Below, piece after piece: positions 56,259 through 63,433 of a stretch of 64,000 nucleotides of DNA (the first letter of the stretch is position 1; each line of letters begins with the position of its first letter). This DNA comes from Amycolatopsis camponoti (GTDB lineage Bacteria > Actinomycetota > Actinomycetes > Mycobacteriales > Pseudonocardiaceae), in assembly GCF_902497555.1 (NCBI RefSeq), contig NZ_CABVGP010000002.1, positions 1,872,501 to 1,936,500 on the forward strand. The letters are read 5' to 3'. Made by a program: the position numbers and the translations under genes. The notes below the pieces were generated by a model. The model saw nothing but the letters and a program-made list of their open reading frames with translations, ran no database searches and was not told the origin of the DNA.

Positions 56259-56705
56259 TCAGACGAGGGCCGCGTCCAGGGTGATCGTCGTGCCGGCCAG
56301 TGCCTTCGACACCGGGCACGTCTTCTCGGCCGTCTCGGCGTACTCCGCGAACTGCTCCGCGCTCACGCCGGGCAAAGAGGCGCGCAGCGTGATCGCGATG
56401 CCGCTGATCTCGAAGCCGCCGCCGGCGGCCGGGCCGAGCGTGACCTCCGCGCTGACGTCGATCGAGTCCGCCGTCAGCTTCTGGGCCTCCAGCACGCCCG
56501 ACAGGTTCATCGCCAGACACGACGAGTGCGCCGCCGCGATGAGCTCCTCGGGGCTCGTCTGGCCGTCCGGGTTGCCCGCGCGGGTCGGGAACGAGACGGA
56601 GAACGTGCCGGCGTTGGACGAGTCCAGGGTGACCTCGCCCTTCCCGTTCTGCAGTCCGCCGACCCAGTGGGTGGTCGCGTCACGGCTGGGCATCAGGGCC
56701 TCCAT
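56259..56705 (-). CDS. OsmC/Ohr family peroxiredoxin
   Basis: 148 aa. Two redox Cys: AAAHSSCLAMNLSGVL and AEKTCPVSKALAGT. The N-terminus (THWVGGLQNGKGEVTLDSS) resembles the OsmC branch more than Ohr. Such proteins reduce organic or fatty-acid hydroperoxides with lipoyl-type reductants. It overlaps the MarR gene by 26 nt, which points to an OhrR-Ohr type operon. Confidence 0.88.
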   Translation of the reverse strand: MEALMPSRDATTHWVGGLQNGKGEVTLDSSNAGTFSVSFPTRAGNPDGQTSPEELIAAAHSSCLAMNLSGVLEAQKLTADSIDVSAEVTLGPAAGGGFEISGIAITLRASLPGVSAEQFAEYAETAEKTCPVSKALAGTTITLDAALV

Positions 56706-57138
56706 GTGAGTAGGCGGCGGCTGAAGCCGTCAGCCGCCGCAGGGTGGCGATGAGGTGCCGCCGCTCGGTGTCGTCGAGGCCCAGCGCGCAGCCGATCGCC
56801 GAAGGAACACCCGCGGCGCGCGTGCGCACCGCCCGGCCCTCCTCGGTCAGGCTGATCACCACGGTGCGTTCGTCTTCGGGCAGGCGCGCCCGCGTGACCA
56901 GCCCGTTGGCCTCGAGTCGTTTGAGCAGCGGGGAAAGCGTGCCGTAGTCCAGGTGCAGCGCCTCGCCGATCTCCTTGACCGGCCGGACGTCGGACTCCCA
57001 GAGCACCAGCAGCACGAGGTACTGCGGGTAGGTGAGCCCCAGCTCGCCGAGCAGGGGACGGTAGGTGTCCGTCACCGCACGCGACGCCGCGTAGAGCGCG
57101 AAGCAGGCTTGCTCGTCCAAGAGGAACTCATCCGGCAC
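56680..57138 (-). CDS. MarR-family regulator, OhrR-like
   Basis: 152 aa. LDEQACFALYAASRAVTDTYRPLLGELGLTYPQYLVLLVLWE has the N-terminal peroxide-sensing Cys position of OhrR and the two Tyr that polarise it. The winged helix is EIGEALHLDYGTLSPLLKRLEANGLV. OhrR represses the peroxidase gene until the Cys is oxidised. First gene of the two-gene operon; GTG start 7 nt after TAGGTT. Confidence 0.88.
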   Translation of the reverse strand: MPDEFLLDEQACFALYAASRAVTDTYRPLLGELGLTYPQYLVLLVLWESDVRPVKEIGEALHLDYGTLSPLLKRLEANGLVTRARLPEDERTVVISLTEEGRAVRTRAAGVPSAIGCALGLDDTERRHLIATLRRLTASAAAYSHGGPDAQP

Positions 57139-57145
57139 GCCGATA

Positions 57146-57151
57146 AACCTA
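57146..57151 (-). promoter_or_regulatory. Leaderless-type -10 element of the MarR-OsmC operon
   Basis: Minus-strand TAGGTT, 7 nt, then GTG at 57138. Confidence 0.5.
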
Positions 57152-57201
57152 GCCCACGATTACATCGTGCGCAAGGTATCGGAACTGTCGGACCCCTCTG
57201 G

Positions 57202-57207
57202 CAGAGT
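57202..57207 (+). promoter_or_regulatory. Possible -10 element of the DUF664 gene
   Basis: CAGAGT, 7 nt, ATG 57215; same spacing as the leaderless series, weaker hexamer. Confidence 0.35.
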
Positions 57208-57214
57208 CCGGCCC

Positions 57215-57721
57215 ATGACCGAACGACCGCAGCGCCCGGAGGTTCCGCTCACCGGCGGCGAGCGCGAAATCCTGACCGGCCTGCTCGACTACCACCGCGC
57301 CACCGTCGCGTGGAAGTCCGGCGGGCTGACCGAAGCCCAAGCCCGCCGGGCGCACCTGCCCAGCGAGCTGACGACCGTCGCCGGCCTGGTCGCCCACCTC
57401 ACCCTGAACGAGTGGTTCTGGTTCGCCGTGGTCGTCGGCGGCGAAGAAGACACCTGGGAGGCCAAGCTCGAGCAGGACCCGGACGCCGAGTTCCGGGTCC
57501 CGTCCGGGACGACCCTCGAAACGCTGCTCGCCGACTACGAGAAGCAGTCCGCCCGCAGCCGCGAGATCGTCGCGGAACACGGCCTGGACGACGAGGTGAC
57601 CCACAAGGACGAGACCTTCAACGTCCGCTGGGTGCTCGCGCACATGATCGAGGAGACCGCCCGGCACGTCGGCCACCTCGACGTGCTGCGCGAGCTGACC
57701 GACGGGCTCACCGGGGAGTGA
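57215..57721 (+). CDS. DinB-superfamily protein (DUF664)
   Basis: 168 aa four-helix bundle. Metal-site His residues in VAGLVAHLTLNEWFWF and HMIEETARHVGHLDVLRELTDG fit the DinB/YfiT (DUF664) group, often metal-dependent thiol transferases for mycothiol or bacillithiol. Actinobacteria use mycothiol, so a mycothiol-dependent detoxification role is possible but unproven. Convergent with the DUF1295 gene, 14-nt overlap. Confidence 0.8.
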   Translation: MTERPQRPEVPLTGGEREILTGLLDYHRATVAWKSGGLTEAQARRAHLPSELTTVAGLVAHLTLNEWFWFAVVVGGEEDTWEAKLEQDPDAEFRVPSGTTLETLLADYEKQSARSREIVAEHGLDDEVTHKDETFNVRWVLAHMIEETARHVGHLDVLRELTDGLTGE

Positions 57722-58478
57722 CCTTCTTGGGCGGCAACGGGAAGAACCCGCTGGTCCGCTCGACGTAGTGCGCGTACGCCGGGCGCGTGCGCGCCATCCC
57801 CTTCTCCAGCATGGGTTTCCCCGTGCCGCGGGCCAGGGTGAACGTCATCGCCACGGGGGAGAGGATCGTCAGCGCGCCCGGCCACGTCGAGCAGGCGAGC
57901 AGGTAGAGGCCCCACCACACGCACGCGTCGCCGAAGTAGTTCGGGTGCCGCGTGTAGCGCCACAACCCCGTGTCGAGGACCTTGCCCTTGTTCTCCGGGT
58001 CGGCCTTGAAGCGGCGCAGCTGGTCGTCGCCGATCGTCTCGAACCCGAACCCGACCAGCCACACCGCGATGCCGAGCCAGCCGAGCACCCCGATCCCGGT
58101 GCCGTACATCGCGAACTGCACCGGCAGTGACACGAAGTACAGGATCAGCCCCTGGAACAGGTATACGCGCGTGAAGATCCGGAGCGGCTCCTGCCGCATC
58201 CGCGCGTACCGCGGGTCCTCGGGCAGCTTGTGGTTGCGCAGGTGCAGGTGCAGCGAGAGCCGCCCGCCCCAGACGACGGTCAGCGCCGTGACCACCAGCC
58301 GCAGCGTCAGCGGCCCGTCGCCGAAGGGGAACGCGGCGAGCGCGACGATCGCGAACCCGAGCCCCCAGAACGTGTCGACCGTGTCGTAGCGCTTGCGCGC
58401 CCGCGCGATCCCGAAGGTCAGCACCACCGCCACGAGCGTGACGCCGGCGGTGAAGAGCAGCGTTCCGCCAAGCGCCAT
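57708..58478 (-). CDS. DUF1295 membrane protein (steroid 5-alpha-reductase-like)
   Basis: 256 aa with about six helices. GFGFETIGDDQLRRFKADPENKGKVLDTGLWRYTRHPNYFGDACVWWG is the DUF1295 signature (NAD(P)H-binding Arg-His-Pro-Asn-Tyr-Phe-Gly motif) shared with 3-oxo-5-alpha-steroid dehydrogenases and isoprenylcysteine methyltransferases. ATG overlaps the stop of the lipid methyltransferase by 4 nt. Mycobacterium has the same pair (Rv0447c-Rv0446c), pointing to fatty-acid or lipid modification. Confidence 0.85.
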   Translation of the reverse strand: MALGGTLLFTAGVTLVAVVLTFGIARARKRYDTVDTFWGLGFAIVALAAFPFGDGPLTLRLVVTALTVVWGGRLSLHLHLRNHKLPEDPRYARMRQEPLRIFTRVYLFQGLILYFVSLPVQFAMYGTGIGVLGWLGIAVWLVGFGFETIGDDQLRRFKADPENKGKVLDTGLWRYTRHPNYFGDACVWWGLYLLACSTWPGALTILSPVAMTFTLARGTGKPMLEKGMARTRPAYAHYVERTSGFFPLPPKKVTPR

Positions 58479-59743
58479 CAGAGCCACTCCCGCGTCGCCG
58501 GCATGCCGCTCGCGCCGTGGTCGTCCGGTCGCACGCTCAAGATCTGGTCCACACCCATCCGGTTCTCCTCGAACGCCAGCGCCCCGCCCACCAGGTACAG
58601 CCGCCAGACCCGCGCGCCGGTCTCGCCGATCAGCGCGACGACGTCGGCCCAGTTCTCCTCCAGGGTGTCGGCCCAGGCCCGCACCGTCCAGACGTAGTGC
58701 TCACGCATCGCGTGCACGTCCCGAACCTCGAGCCCGGCGTTCTCCAGGTGCTCGACGGTCCGGCCGACCGGCCGCATGGTCATGTCCGGGGCGATGTAGC
58801 GCTCGATGAACGCGCCGCCGCCCGGGGCGACGTTCCCGCGGGACATCTGCTGGATCAGCACCCGGCCGCCGGGCCTGACCATCTTGCGCAGCGTCGCCGC
58901 GTACGTCGGGTAGTTCACCTCGCCGACGTGCTCGCCCATCTCGATCGACGCCACCGCGTCGAACGGCGCGTCCGGCAGCTCGCGGTAGTCCTGGCGCCGG
59001 ACCTCGACGCGGTCTTCGAGGTCGTGCTGCGCGAGCCGGCCGCGGATGTGCTGCAGCTGCTCGGCCGAGAGCGTGATGCCGACCGCGTGCACGCCGTGGT
59101 GCTTGGCCGCGTGGACCAGCAGCGAGCCCCAGCCGCAGCCGATGTCGAGCAGCCGCATGCCCGGCCGCAACCCCAGCTTGCGGCAGATCATCTCCAGCTT
59201 GTCGTGCTGTGCCTGCTCGAGGCTCTGCGACTCGGCGGTGAAGTACGCGCTGGAGTAGGCCATCGACTCGTCCAGCAGCAGCTGGTAGAACGCGTTGCCC
59301 AGGTCGTAGTGGTGGGCGATGGCCGACTTGTCCCGCAGCAGGCTGTGCAGCTTGCCCGTCAGCCGGGCCTCTTCGGCCGGCGGCTTCGGCGGCGGCCCGA
59401 CGACGCCGAGGCGAGCGGCGAGGGAGGCGGCTTCGGCCCAGTCGCGCGGGCCGAGCTTCACTCGGTTGAGCTCACCCGAGCGGGTGAGGTCCCAGATCCG
59501 GCGGAAGCCGTCCGCCAGATCTCCTTCGACGTCGAGATCACCAGTGACGTAGGCGCGGGCGAGACCCAGCTCACCCGGCGCGAAGAGGAGACGGCGGAGG
59601 GCGCGGCGGTTGCGCAGCACCACCGTGGGCGCGTCAACTGGGCCGGCGCGGGTTCCGTCCCAGGTCCGCAAGCCCACGGGGAGCTGCCCGCCGAGCAGCT
59701 TTTCGGCGAATGAGGCGAGGCGGTGCGCGGTGGTGTTCGGCAT
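58478..59743 (-). CDS. Cyclopropane-fatty-acyl-phospholipid synthase family methyltransferase (UfaA1-like)
   Basis: 421 aa. The N-terminal lipid-binding domain (LLFAPGELGLARAYVTGDLDVEGDLADGF) precedes a SAM fold: IAHHYDLGNAFYQLLLDESMAYSSAYF, motif I LLDIGCGWGSLLVHAAKHHG, and ASIEMGEHVGEVNY. It should transfer a methyl or methylene group to an unsaturated acyl chain in the membrane; cyclopropane versus 10-methyl product cannot be told. Orthologous position to M. tuberculosis ufaA1 (Rv0447c) next to sigK. Transcribed from a SigK-like promoter 6 nt before the ATG. Confidence 0.9.
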   Translation of the reverse strand: MPNTTAHRLASFAEKLLGGQLPVGLRTWDGTRAGPVDAPTVVLRNRRALRRLLFAPGELGLARAYVTGDLDVEGDLADGFRRIWDLTRSGELNRVKLGPRDWAEAASLAARLGVVGPPPKPPAEEARLTGKLHSLLRDKSAIAHHYDLGNAFYQLLLDESMAYSSAYFTAESQSLEQAQHDKLEMICRKLGLRPGMRLLDIGCGWGSLLVHAAKHHGVHAVGITLSAEQLQHIRGRLAQHDLEDRVEVRRQDYRELPDAPFDAVASIEMGEHVGEVNYPTYAATLRKMVRPGGRVLIQQMSRGNVAPGGGAFIERYIAPDMTMRPVGRTVEHLENAGLEVRDVHAMREHYVWTVRAWADTLEENWADVVALIGETGARVWRLYLVGGALAFEENRMGVDQILSVRPDDHGASGMPATREWL

Positions 59744-59749
59744 GTCCGG

Positions 59750-59778
59750 GATTCGCTCTCTCCTGCGCGGTGGATTGG
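59750..59778 (-). promoter_or_regulatory. SigK-like promoter of the UfaA1-like gene (minus strand)
   Basis: Read on the minus strand: CCAATCC (59778-59772), 15 nt, GCGAATC (59756-59750), 6 nt, ATG at 59743. It resembles the mycobacterial SigK promoter (CCATCC ... CCGAATC). Confidence 0.7.
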
Positions 59779-59790
59779 TGCCGGGTCCAT

Positions 59791-59819
59791 CCAATCCACA
59801 ACCGGGGCGGCGGCGAATC
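59791..59819 (+). promoter_or_regulatory. SigK-like promoter of the FAD oxidoreductase-DUF1365-sigK-rskA operon
   Basis: CCAATCC (59791-59797), 15 nt, GCGAATC (59813-59819), 6 nt, GTG at 59826: a mirror copy of the promoter on the other strand. It makes sigK autoregulated. Confidence 0.72.
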
Positions 59820-59825
59820 ACCGGT

Positions 59826-61097
59826 GTGGAGATCACGGGAGAACGCATCGCCGTCATCGGCAGCGGGGTGGCCGGGCTGACGGCGGCATACCTGCTGCAA
59901 CGCAAGCACGAGGTCCTGCTCTTCGAGTCCGACGACCGGCTCGGCGGGCACGCGCACACCCACGACGTCCCCAGTGCCCACGGCGGCACCATCGGGGTGG
60001 ACTCGGGGTTCATCGTCCACAACGAGCGCACGTACCCGACGCTGCTGAGGCTGTTCGCGGAGCTCGGCGTGCGCACCCGCGACACCGAGATGTCGATGAG
60101 CATCCGGTGCGACGGCTGCGGCCTGCAGTACGCCGGCGCGAAGGGGCTGCCGGGCCTGTTCGCCCAGCGCGGCAACCTCGCGCGGCCCCGCTACCTGCGG
60201 ATGCTGGCCGAGGTGAAGAAGTTCCACCGGCACGCCAAGCGCCTGCTGGACGCGAAGGACGCCGGCGACGTCACGCTCGGCGCGTTCCTCGCCATCGGCG
60301 GCTACACCCGCTACTTCACCGACCACTTCATGCTGCCGCTGGTCTCGACGGTCTGGTCGGCCGACCGCAGCGACACGCTGCGCTACCCGGCGCGCTACCT
60401 GTTCGAGTTCCTCCGCAACCACGGCATGCTCTCGGTCAAGAACTCGCCGGCCTGGCGGACCGTCGTCGGCGGGTCCCGCGAGTACGTCGAGCGCGCGGCC
60501 AAGCAGCTCACCGCGGTGCACCTGTCCACGCCGGTCCGGTCGGTGCTGCGGACCGCGGGCGGCAGCGTGGAGATCCGCGACGACGCCGACACCCCGCACC
60601 GCGTCGACCGGGTCGTCATCGCCACCCACGCCGACCAGGCGCTGTCCCTGCTGGCCAACCCGACCGCCGCCGAGCGCGAGGTGCTCGGCGCCTTCCGCTA
60701 CTCGGCCAACGAGGCCTGGCTGCACACCGACACGAGCGTGCTGCCGTCGCTGGCCGACGCCCGCGCGGGCTGGAACTACCGCGCCCCGGTGTGCGGCGCC
60801 CCGACCGGCGCGGTCCAGGTCAGCTACGACATGAACCGCCTGATGCGCCTCGACGAGCCGACCGGCTACGTCGTCACGCTCAACCCGGGCGCGGGCACCG
60901 GCAAGGAGGCGCTGGTCGCCAAGATGCACTACGAGCACCCGGTCTACACTCCGGAATCCGTTGCGGCGCAACGACGGCTGCCCGAGCTCAACGACGGCGT
61001 CTTCGCCTACGCCGGCGCCTACCACGGCTGGGGCTTCCACGAAGACGGCTGCTCGTCGGGGGCCCGCGCCGCCGAAAGCCTCGGAGTCGCCTGGTGA
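59826..61097 (+). CDS. FAD-dependent NAD(P)-binding oxidoreductase (amine oxidase-like)
   Basis: 423 aa. FAD loop IAVIGSGVAGLTAAYLLQRKHEVLLFESDDRLGGHAHTH; GIDSGFIVHN-type and TVVGGSREYVERAA segments match the conserved sigK-cluster flavoprotein (Rv0449c type). It is probably a lipid-modifying redox enzyme working with the methyltransferase; the exact reaction is unknown. GTG start set by the SigK-like promoter 6 nt upstream. Overlaps DUF1365 by 4 nt. Confidence 0.88.
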   Translation: MEITGERIAVIGSGVAGLTAAYLLQRKHEVLLFESDDRLGGHAHTHDVPSAHGGTIGVDSGFIVHNERTYPTLLRLFAELGVRTRDTEMSMSIRCDGCGLQYAGAKGLPGLFAQRGNLARPRYLRMLAEVKKFHRHAKRLLDAKDAGDVTLGAFLAIGGYTRYFTDHFMLPLVSTVWSADRSDTLRYPARYLFEFLRNHGMLSVKNSPAWRTVVGGSREYVERAAKQLTAVHLSTPVRSVLRTAGGSVEIRDDADTPHRVDRVVIATHADQALSLLANPTAAEREVLGAFRYSANEAWLHTDTSVLPSLADARAGWNYRAPVCGAPTGAVQVSYDMNRLMRLDEPTGYVVTLNPGAGTGKEALVAKMHYEHPVYTPESVAAQRRLPELNDGVFAYAGAYHGWGFHEDGCSSGARAAESLGVAW

Positions 61098-61825
61098 CGA
61101 ACGCGCTCTACGACGCCACGGTCGCGCACGTGCGGCGGATCGACCCGCCGCACTCCTTCGCGCACCGCGTGTACCTGTGGCTGGTGGACCTGGACGCGCC
61201 GCCGCGGCTGCCGTGGTGGCTGCGGCCGTTCGCCCGGTTCGACCGCCGGGACCACTTCGTCGCGGGCGACCCGCGGGGGATCCGGGAGAAGCTGGACGCG
61301 TGGCTCGCCGAGCGCGACGTCGACCTGCGCGGCGGCAAGGTCGTCATGCTGGCCGCCGCCCGCGTGCTCGGGTACGTGTTCAACCCGATCAGCGTCTACT
61401 GGTGCCACGACCCGGAGGGCCGGCTCGCGTGCGTCGTCGCCGAGGTGCACAACACCTATGGCGGCCGGCACGCCTACCTGCTGAACCCCGACGAGGCCGG
61501 GCGCGCCCGCGCGGCCAAGGAGTTCTACGTCTCGCCGTTCCAGGAGATGGACGGCGAGTACCGGATGCGCCTGCCCCGCCCGGAAGCGTTGCTCGACCTC
61601 ACCGTGGCGTTGCGCCGCGGGAGTTCGACGCCGCTGGTCGCTACGCTGCGGGGAGTCCGCCGCCCGGTGGACCCGCGGTGGCTGGTCCGGCTCGTGCTGG
61701 CCCGGCCGCTGCTCCCGCAGCGGGTGTCCGCGCTGATCCGCCGCCACGGCGTCGCGTTGTGGCTGCGGAAGGCGCCGGTCATCGCGCGCACCCCGCAGAA
61801 CGCCGGAGGACAGCTGCATGGATGA
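61094..61825 (+). CDS. DUF1365 family protein
   Basis: 243 aa. ALYDATVAHVRRIDPPHSFAHRVYLWLVDLD at the N-terminus and LGYVFNPISVYWCHDPEGRLACVVAEVHNTYGGRHAYLL are the DUF1365 signatures. The function is unknown, but it is nearly always linked to the FAD oxidoreductase and a cyclopropane-synthase-like gene (Rv0448c in M. tuberculosis). GTG overlapping the upstream stop; overlaps sigK by 8 nt. Confidence 0.88.
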   Translation: MTNALYDATVAHVRRIDPPHSFAHRVYLWLVDLDAPPRLPWWLRPFARFDRRDHFVAGDPRGIREKLDAWLAERDVDLRGGKVVMLAAARVLGYVFNPISVYWCHDPEGRLACVVAEVHNTYGGRHAYLLNPDEAGRARAAKEFYVSPFQEMDGEYRMRLPRPEALLDLTVALRRGSSTPLVATLRGVRRPVDPRWLVRLVLARPLLPQRVSALIRRHGVALWLRKAPVIARTPQNAGGQLHG

Positions 61826-62423
61826 GCAGGCCCGCCAGCGCCACATCGCGCCGGTGCCCGCCGAAGTCCCGGCCGGTCCGACGGCCGAAGAGCTGATGGC
61901 GCGCGTCGCCAAGGGTGACGAGCGGGCCTTCGAGCTGCTCTACGACCAGCTCGCCGGGCCGATCTTCGGGCTGGTGCGGCGGATCGTGCGCGACGCGGCC
62001 CAGTCCGAGGAGGTCGCCCAGGAGGTGCTCGTCGAGCTCTGGCGCACCGCGACGCGGTACGCGCCGGACAAGGGCTCGGCGCTGAACTGGGCGATGACGC
62101 TGGCACACCGCCGCGCGGTCGACCGCGTCCGCTCGGCGCGCGCCAGCACCGAGCGCGAGCAGAAGGCGACCTTCGAAGCCGCCCGCGGCCGGCCGTTCGA
62201 CGAGGTCGCCGAGTCCGTCACCGCGCGGCTCGAACGCTCCCAGGTACGCCGGTGCCTGTCCTTCCTGACCGATCTGCAGCGCGAATCCGTGCTGCTCGCC
62301 TACTACCAGGGCTACACCTATCGCGAGGTGGCGGAAGTGCTGTCGACGCCGCAAGGAACCATCAAGACGCGGCTTCGGGACGGCCTGATCCGCCTGCGTG
62401 ACTGCTTGGGGGTGACCGCGTGA
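61818..62423 (+). CDS. sigK: ECF RNA polymerase sigma factor SigK
   Basis: 201 aa. Region 2 (LLYDQLAGPIFGLVRRIVRDAAQSEEVAQEVLVELWRTATRY) and region 4 (LSFLTDLQRESVLLAYYQGYTYREVAEVLSTPQGTIKTRLRDGLIRLRD) are clear. Gene context and the downstream RskA identify SigK rather than another ECF group. ATG start within DUF1365, stop overlapping rskA (GTGA). It presumably drives the two SigK-like promoters at 59750-59819. Confidence 0.92.
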   Translation: MDEQARQRHIAPVPAEVPAGPTAEELMARVAKGDERAFELLYDQLAGPIFGLVRRIVRDAAQSEEVAQEVLVELWRTATRYAPDKGSALNWAMTLAHRRAVDRVRSARASTEREQKATFEAARGRPFDEVAESVTARLERSQVRRCLSFLTDLQRESVLLAYYQGYTYREVAEVLSTPQGTIKTRLRDGLIRLRDCLGVTA

Positions 62424-63190
62424 GCACGCCGGAGATGCACACCCTGGCGGGCGCGTTCGCGCTCGACGCGGTGTCGGACATCGAGCGGGCGGAGTTCTCC
62501 CGCCACCTCGAGCAGTGCGACTCCTGCGCGCAGGAGGTCGCCGAGCTGCGCGCGACCGCGGCCCGGCTGGGCGCGGCGATGGCCGAGGAGCCGCCGCCGG
62601 AGTTCAAGGACCGGGTCATGACGGCCATGCACGCCACCCGCCAGCTGCCGCCGCGGACCCGGCCCGGCTCGCCGGACCGGCAGCGGCGGTCGGCGCGTGC
62701 CCCGCGCTGGGCGGTCGTCGTGGCGGCCGCGGCCGCCGTCGTGGGGCTCGCCGCGGGCGGGGTGTTCGGCGGGATCGCGCTGACCCAGCAGCAGGAGCTG
62801 CAGTCCGCGCAGACCCAGCTCGACCAGGCGAAGGACCGGTACGCGCCGGTCGCCGCGCTGCTCGCGGCCCCGGACGCGAAGACCGCGCACGGCGAGGCGC
62901 CCACCGGCGGCGGCGTGACGGTCGTGTTGTCGAAGTCGCTGAACCGCGTGATGGTGATGGACGCCGGGCTGCCGGCGCAGGCGGGCGGGAAGGTCTACGA
63001 GGCCTGGCTGATCACCGGCAAGGACGCGCCGCGCTCGGCCGGCGTGATCGCCTCGGCGGCCGACGGCGGCCTGGTCGTCGCGGAGGGCGTCGGGAGCGCC
63101 GACCACCTGGCGGTGAGCCTCGAGCAGGCCGGCGGATCGCCCAGCGGGGCACCCACCGAGGTGCTCATGAGCATGCCCGTCCCGGCCTGA
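62420..63190 (+). CDS. rskA: Anti-sigma-K factor RskA
   Basis: 256 aa. The cytoplasmic zinc-binding anti-sigma domain has H-x3-C-x2-C in SRHLEQCDSCAQEV; one helix spans about residues 94-116 (WAVVVAAAAAVVGLAAGGVFGG). The extracytoplasmic RskA domain (GGKVYEAWLITGKDAPRSAGVI) ends the protein. In Mycobacterium RskA releases SigK after regulated intramembrane proteolysis. Last gene of the operon. Confidence 0.92.
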   Translation: MSTPEMHTLAGAFALDAVSDIERAEFSRHLEQCDSCAQEVAELRATAARLGAAMAEEPPPEFKDRVMTAMHATRQLPPRTRPGSPDRQRRSARAPRWAVVVAAAAAVVGLAAGGVFGGIALTQQQELQSAQTQLDQAKDRYAPVAALLAAPDAKTAHGEAPTGGGVTVVLSKSLNRVMVMDAGLPAQAGGKVYEAWLITGKDAPRSAGVIASAADGGLVVAEGVGSADHLAVSLEQAGGSPSGAPTEVLMSMPVPA

Positions 63191-63343
63191 CCGGAGCGCC
63201 ATAGCAGACGCGGCCGGAGCGGTGCTCCCGGCTCCTCGCTCTTGCGCGCTCGAACGTGTTGTGGCAAAACACCTTTGCGACACACGGCGTGCCTACTGGA
63301 TTAGAGCGTGCCTGGTGCCTACCGTCCTGCCTAACGTCGGCAG

Positions 63344-63381
63344 TTGACATAACTCTCGATCTGCGGTTTAGGTTGAGAGTT
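63344..63381 (+). promoter_or_regulatory. Probable ftsZ promoter with overlapping inverted repeat
   Basis: TTGACA (63344-63349) and TAGGTT (63369-63374), 19 nt apart (or TTTAGG at 17). AACTCTC (63351-63357) and GAGAGTT (63375-63381) are perfect 7-nt arms flanking the spacer and -10, an operator-like layout. About 53 nt before the ftsZ ATG. Confidence 0.5.
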
Positions 63382-63433
63382 GATCATCCGCCGGCGGGCT
63401 GTACGGGCACAACGATCAGGAAGGCGGACTTCG

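Noticed and set aside
53594..63190. Integrated genomic island between ftsQ and ftsZ
   Set aside because: No integrase, transposase, tRNA, or flanking direct repeat; base composition matches the surroundings, and several genes form conserved chromosomal neighbourhoods.
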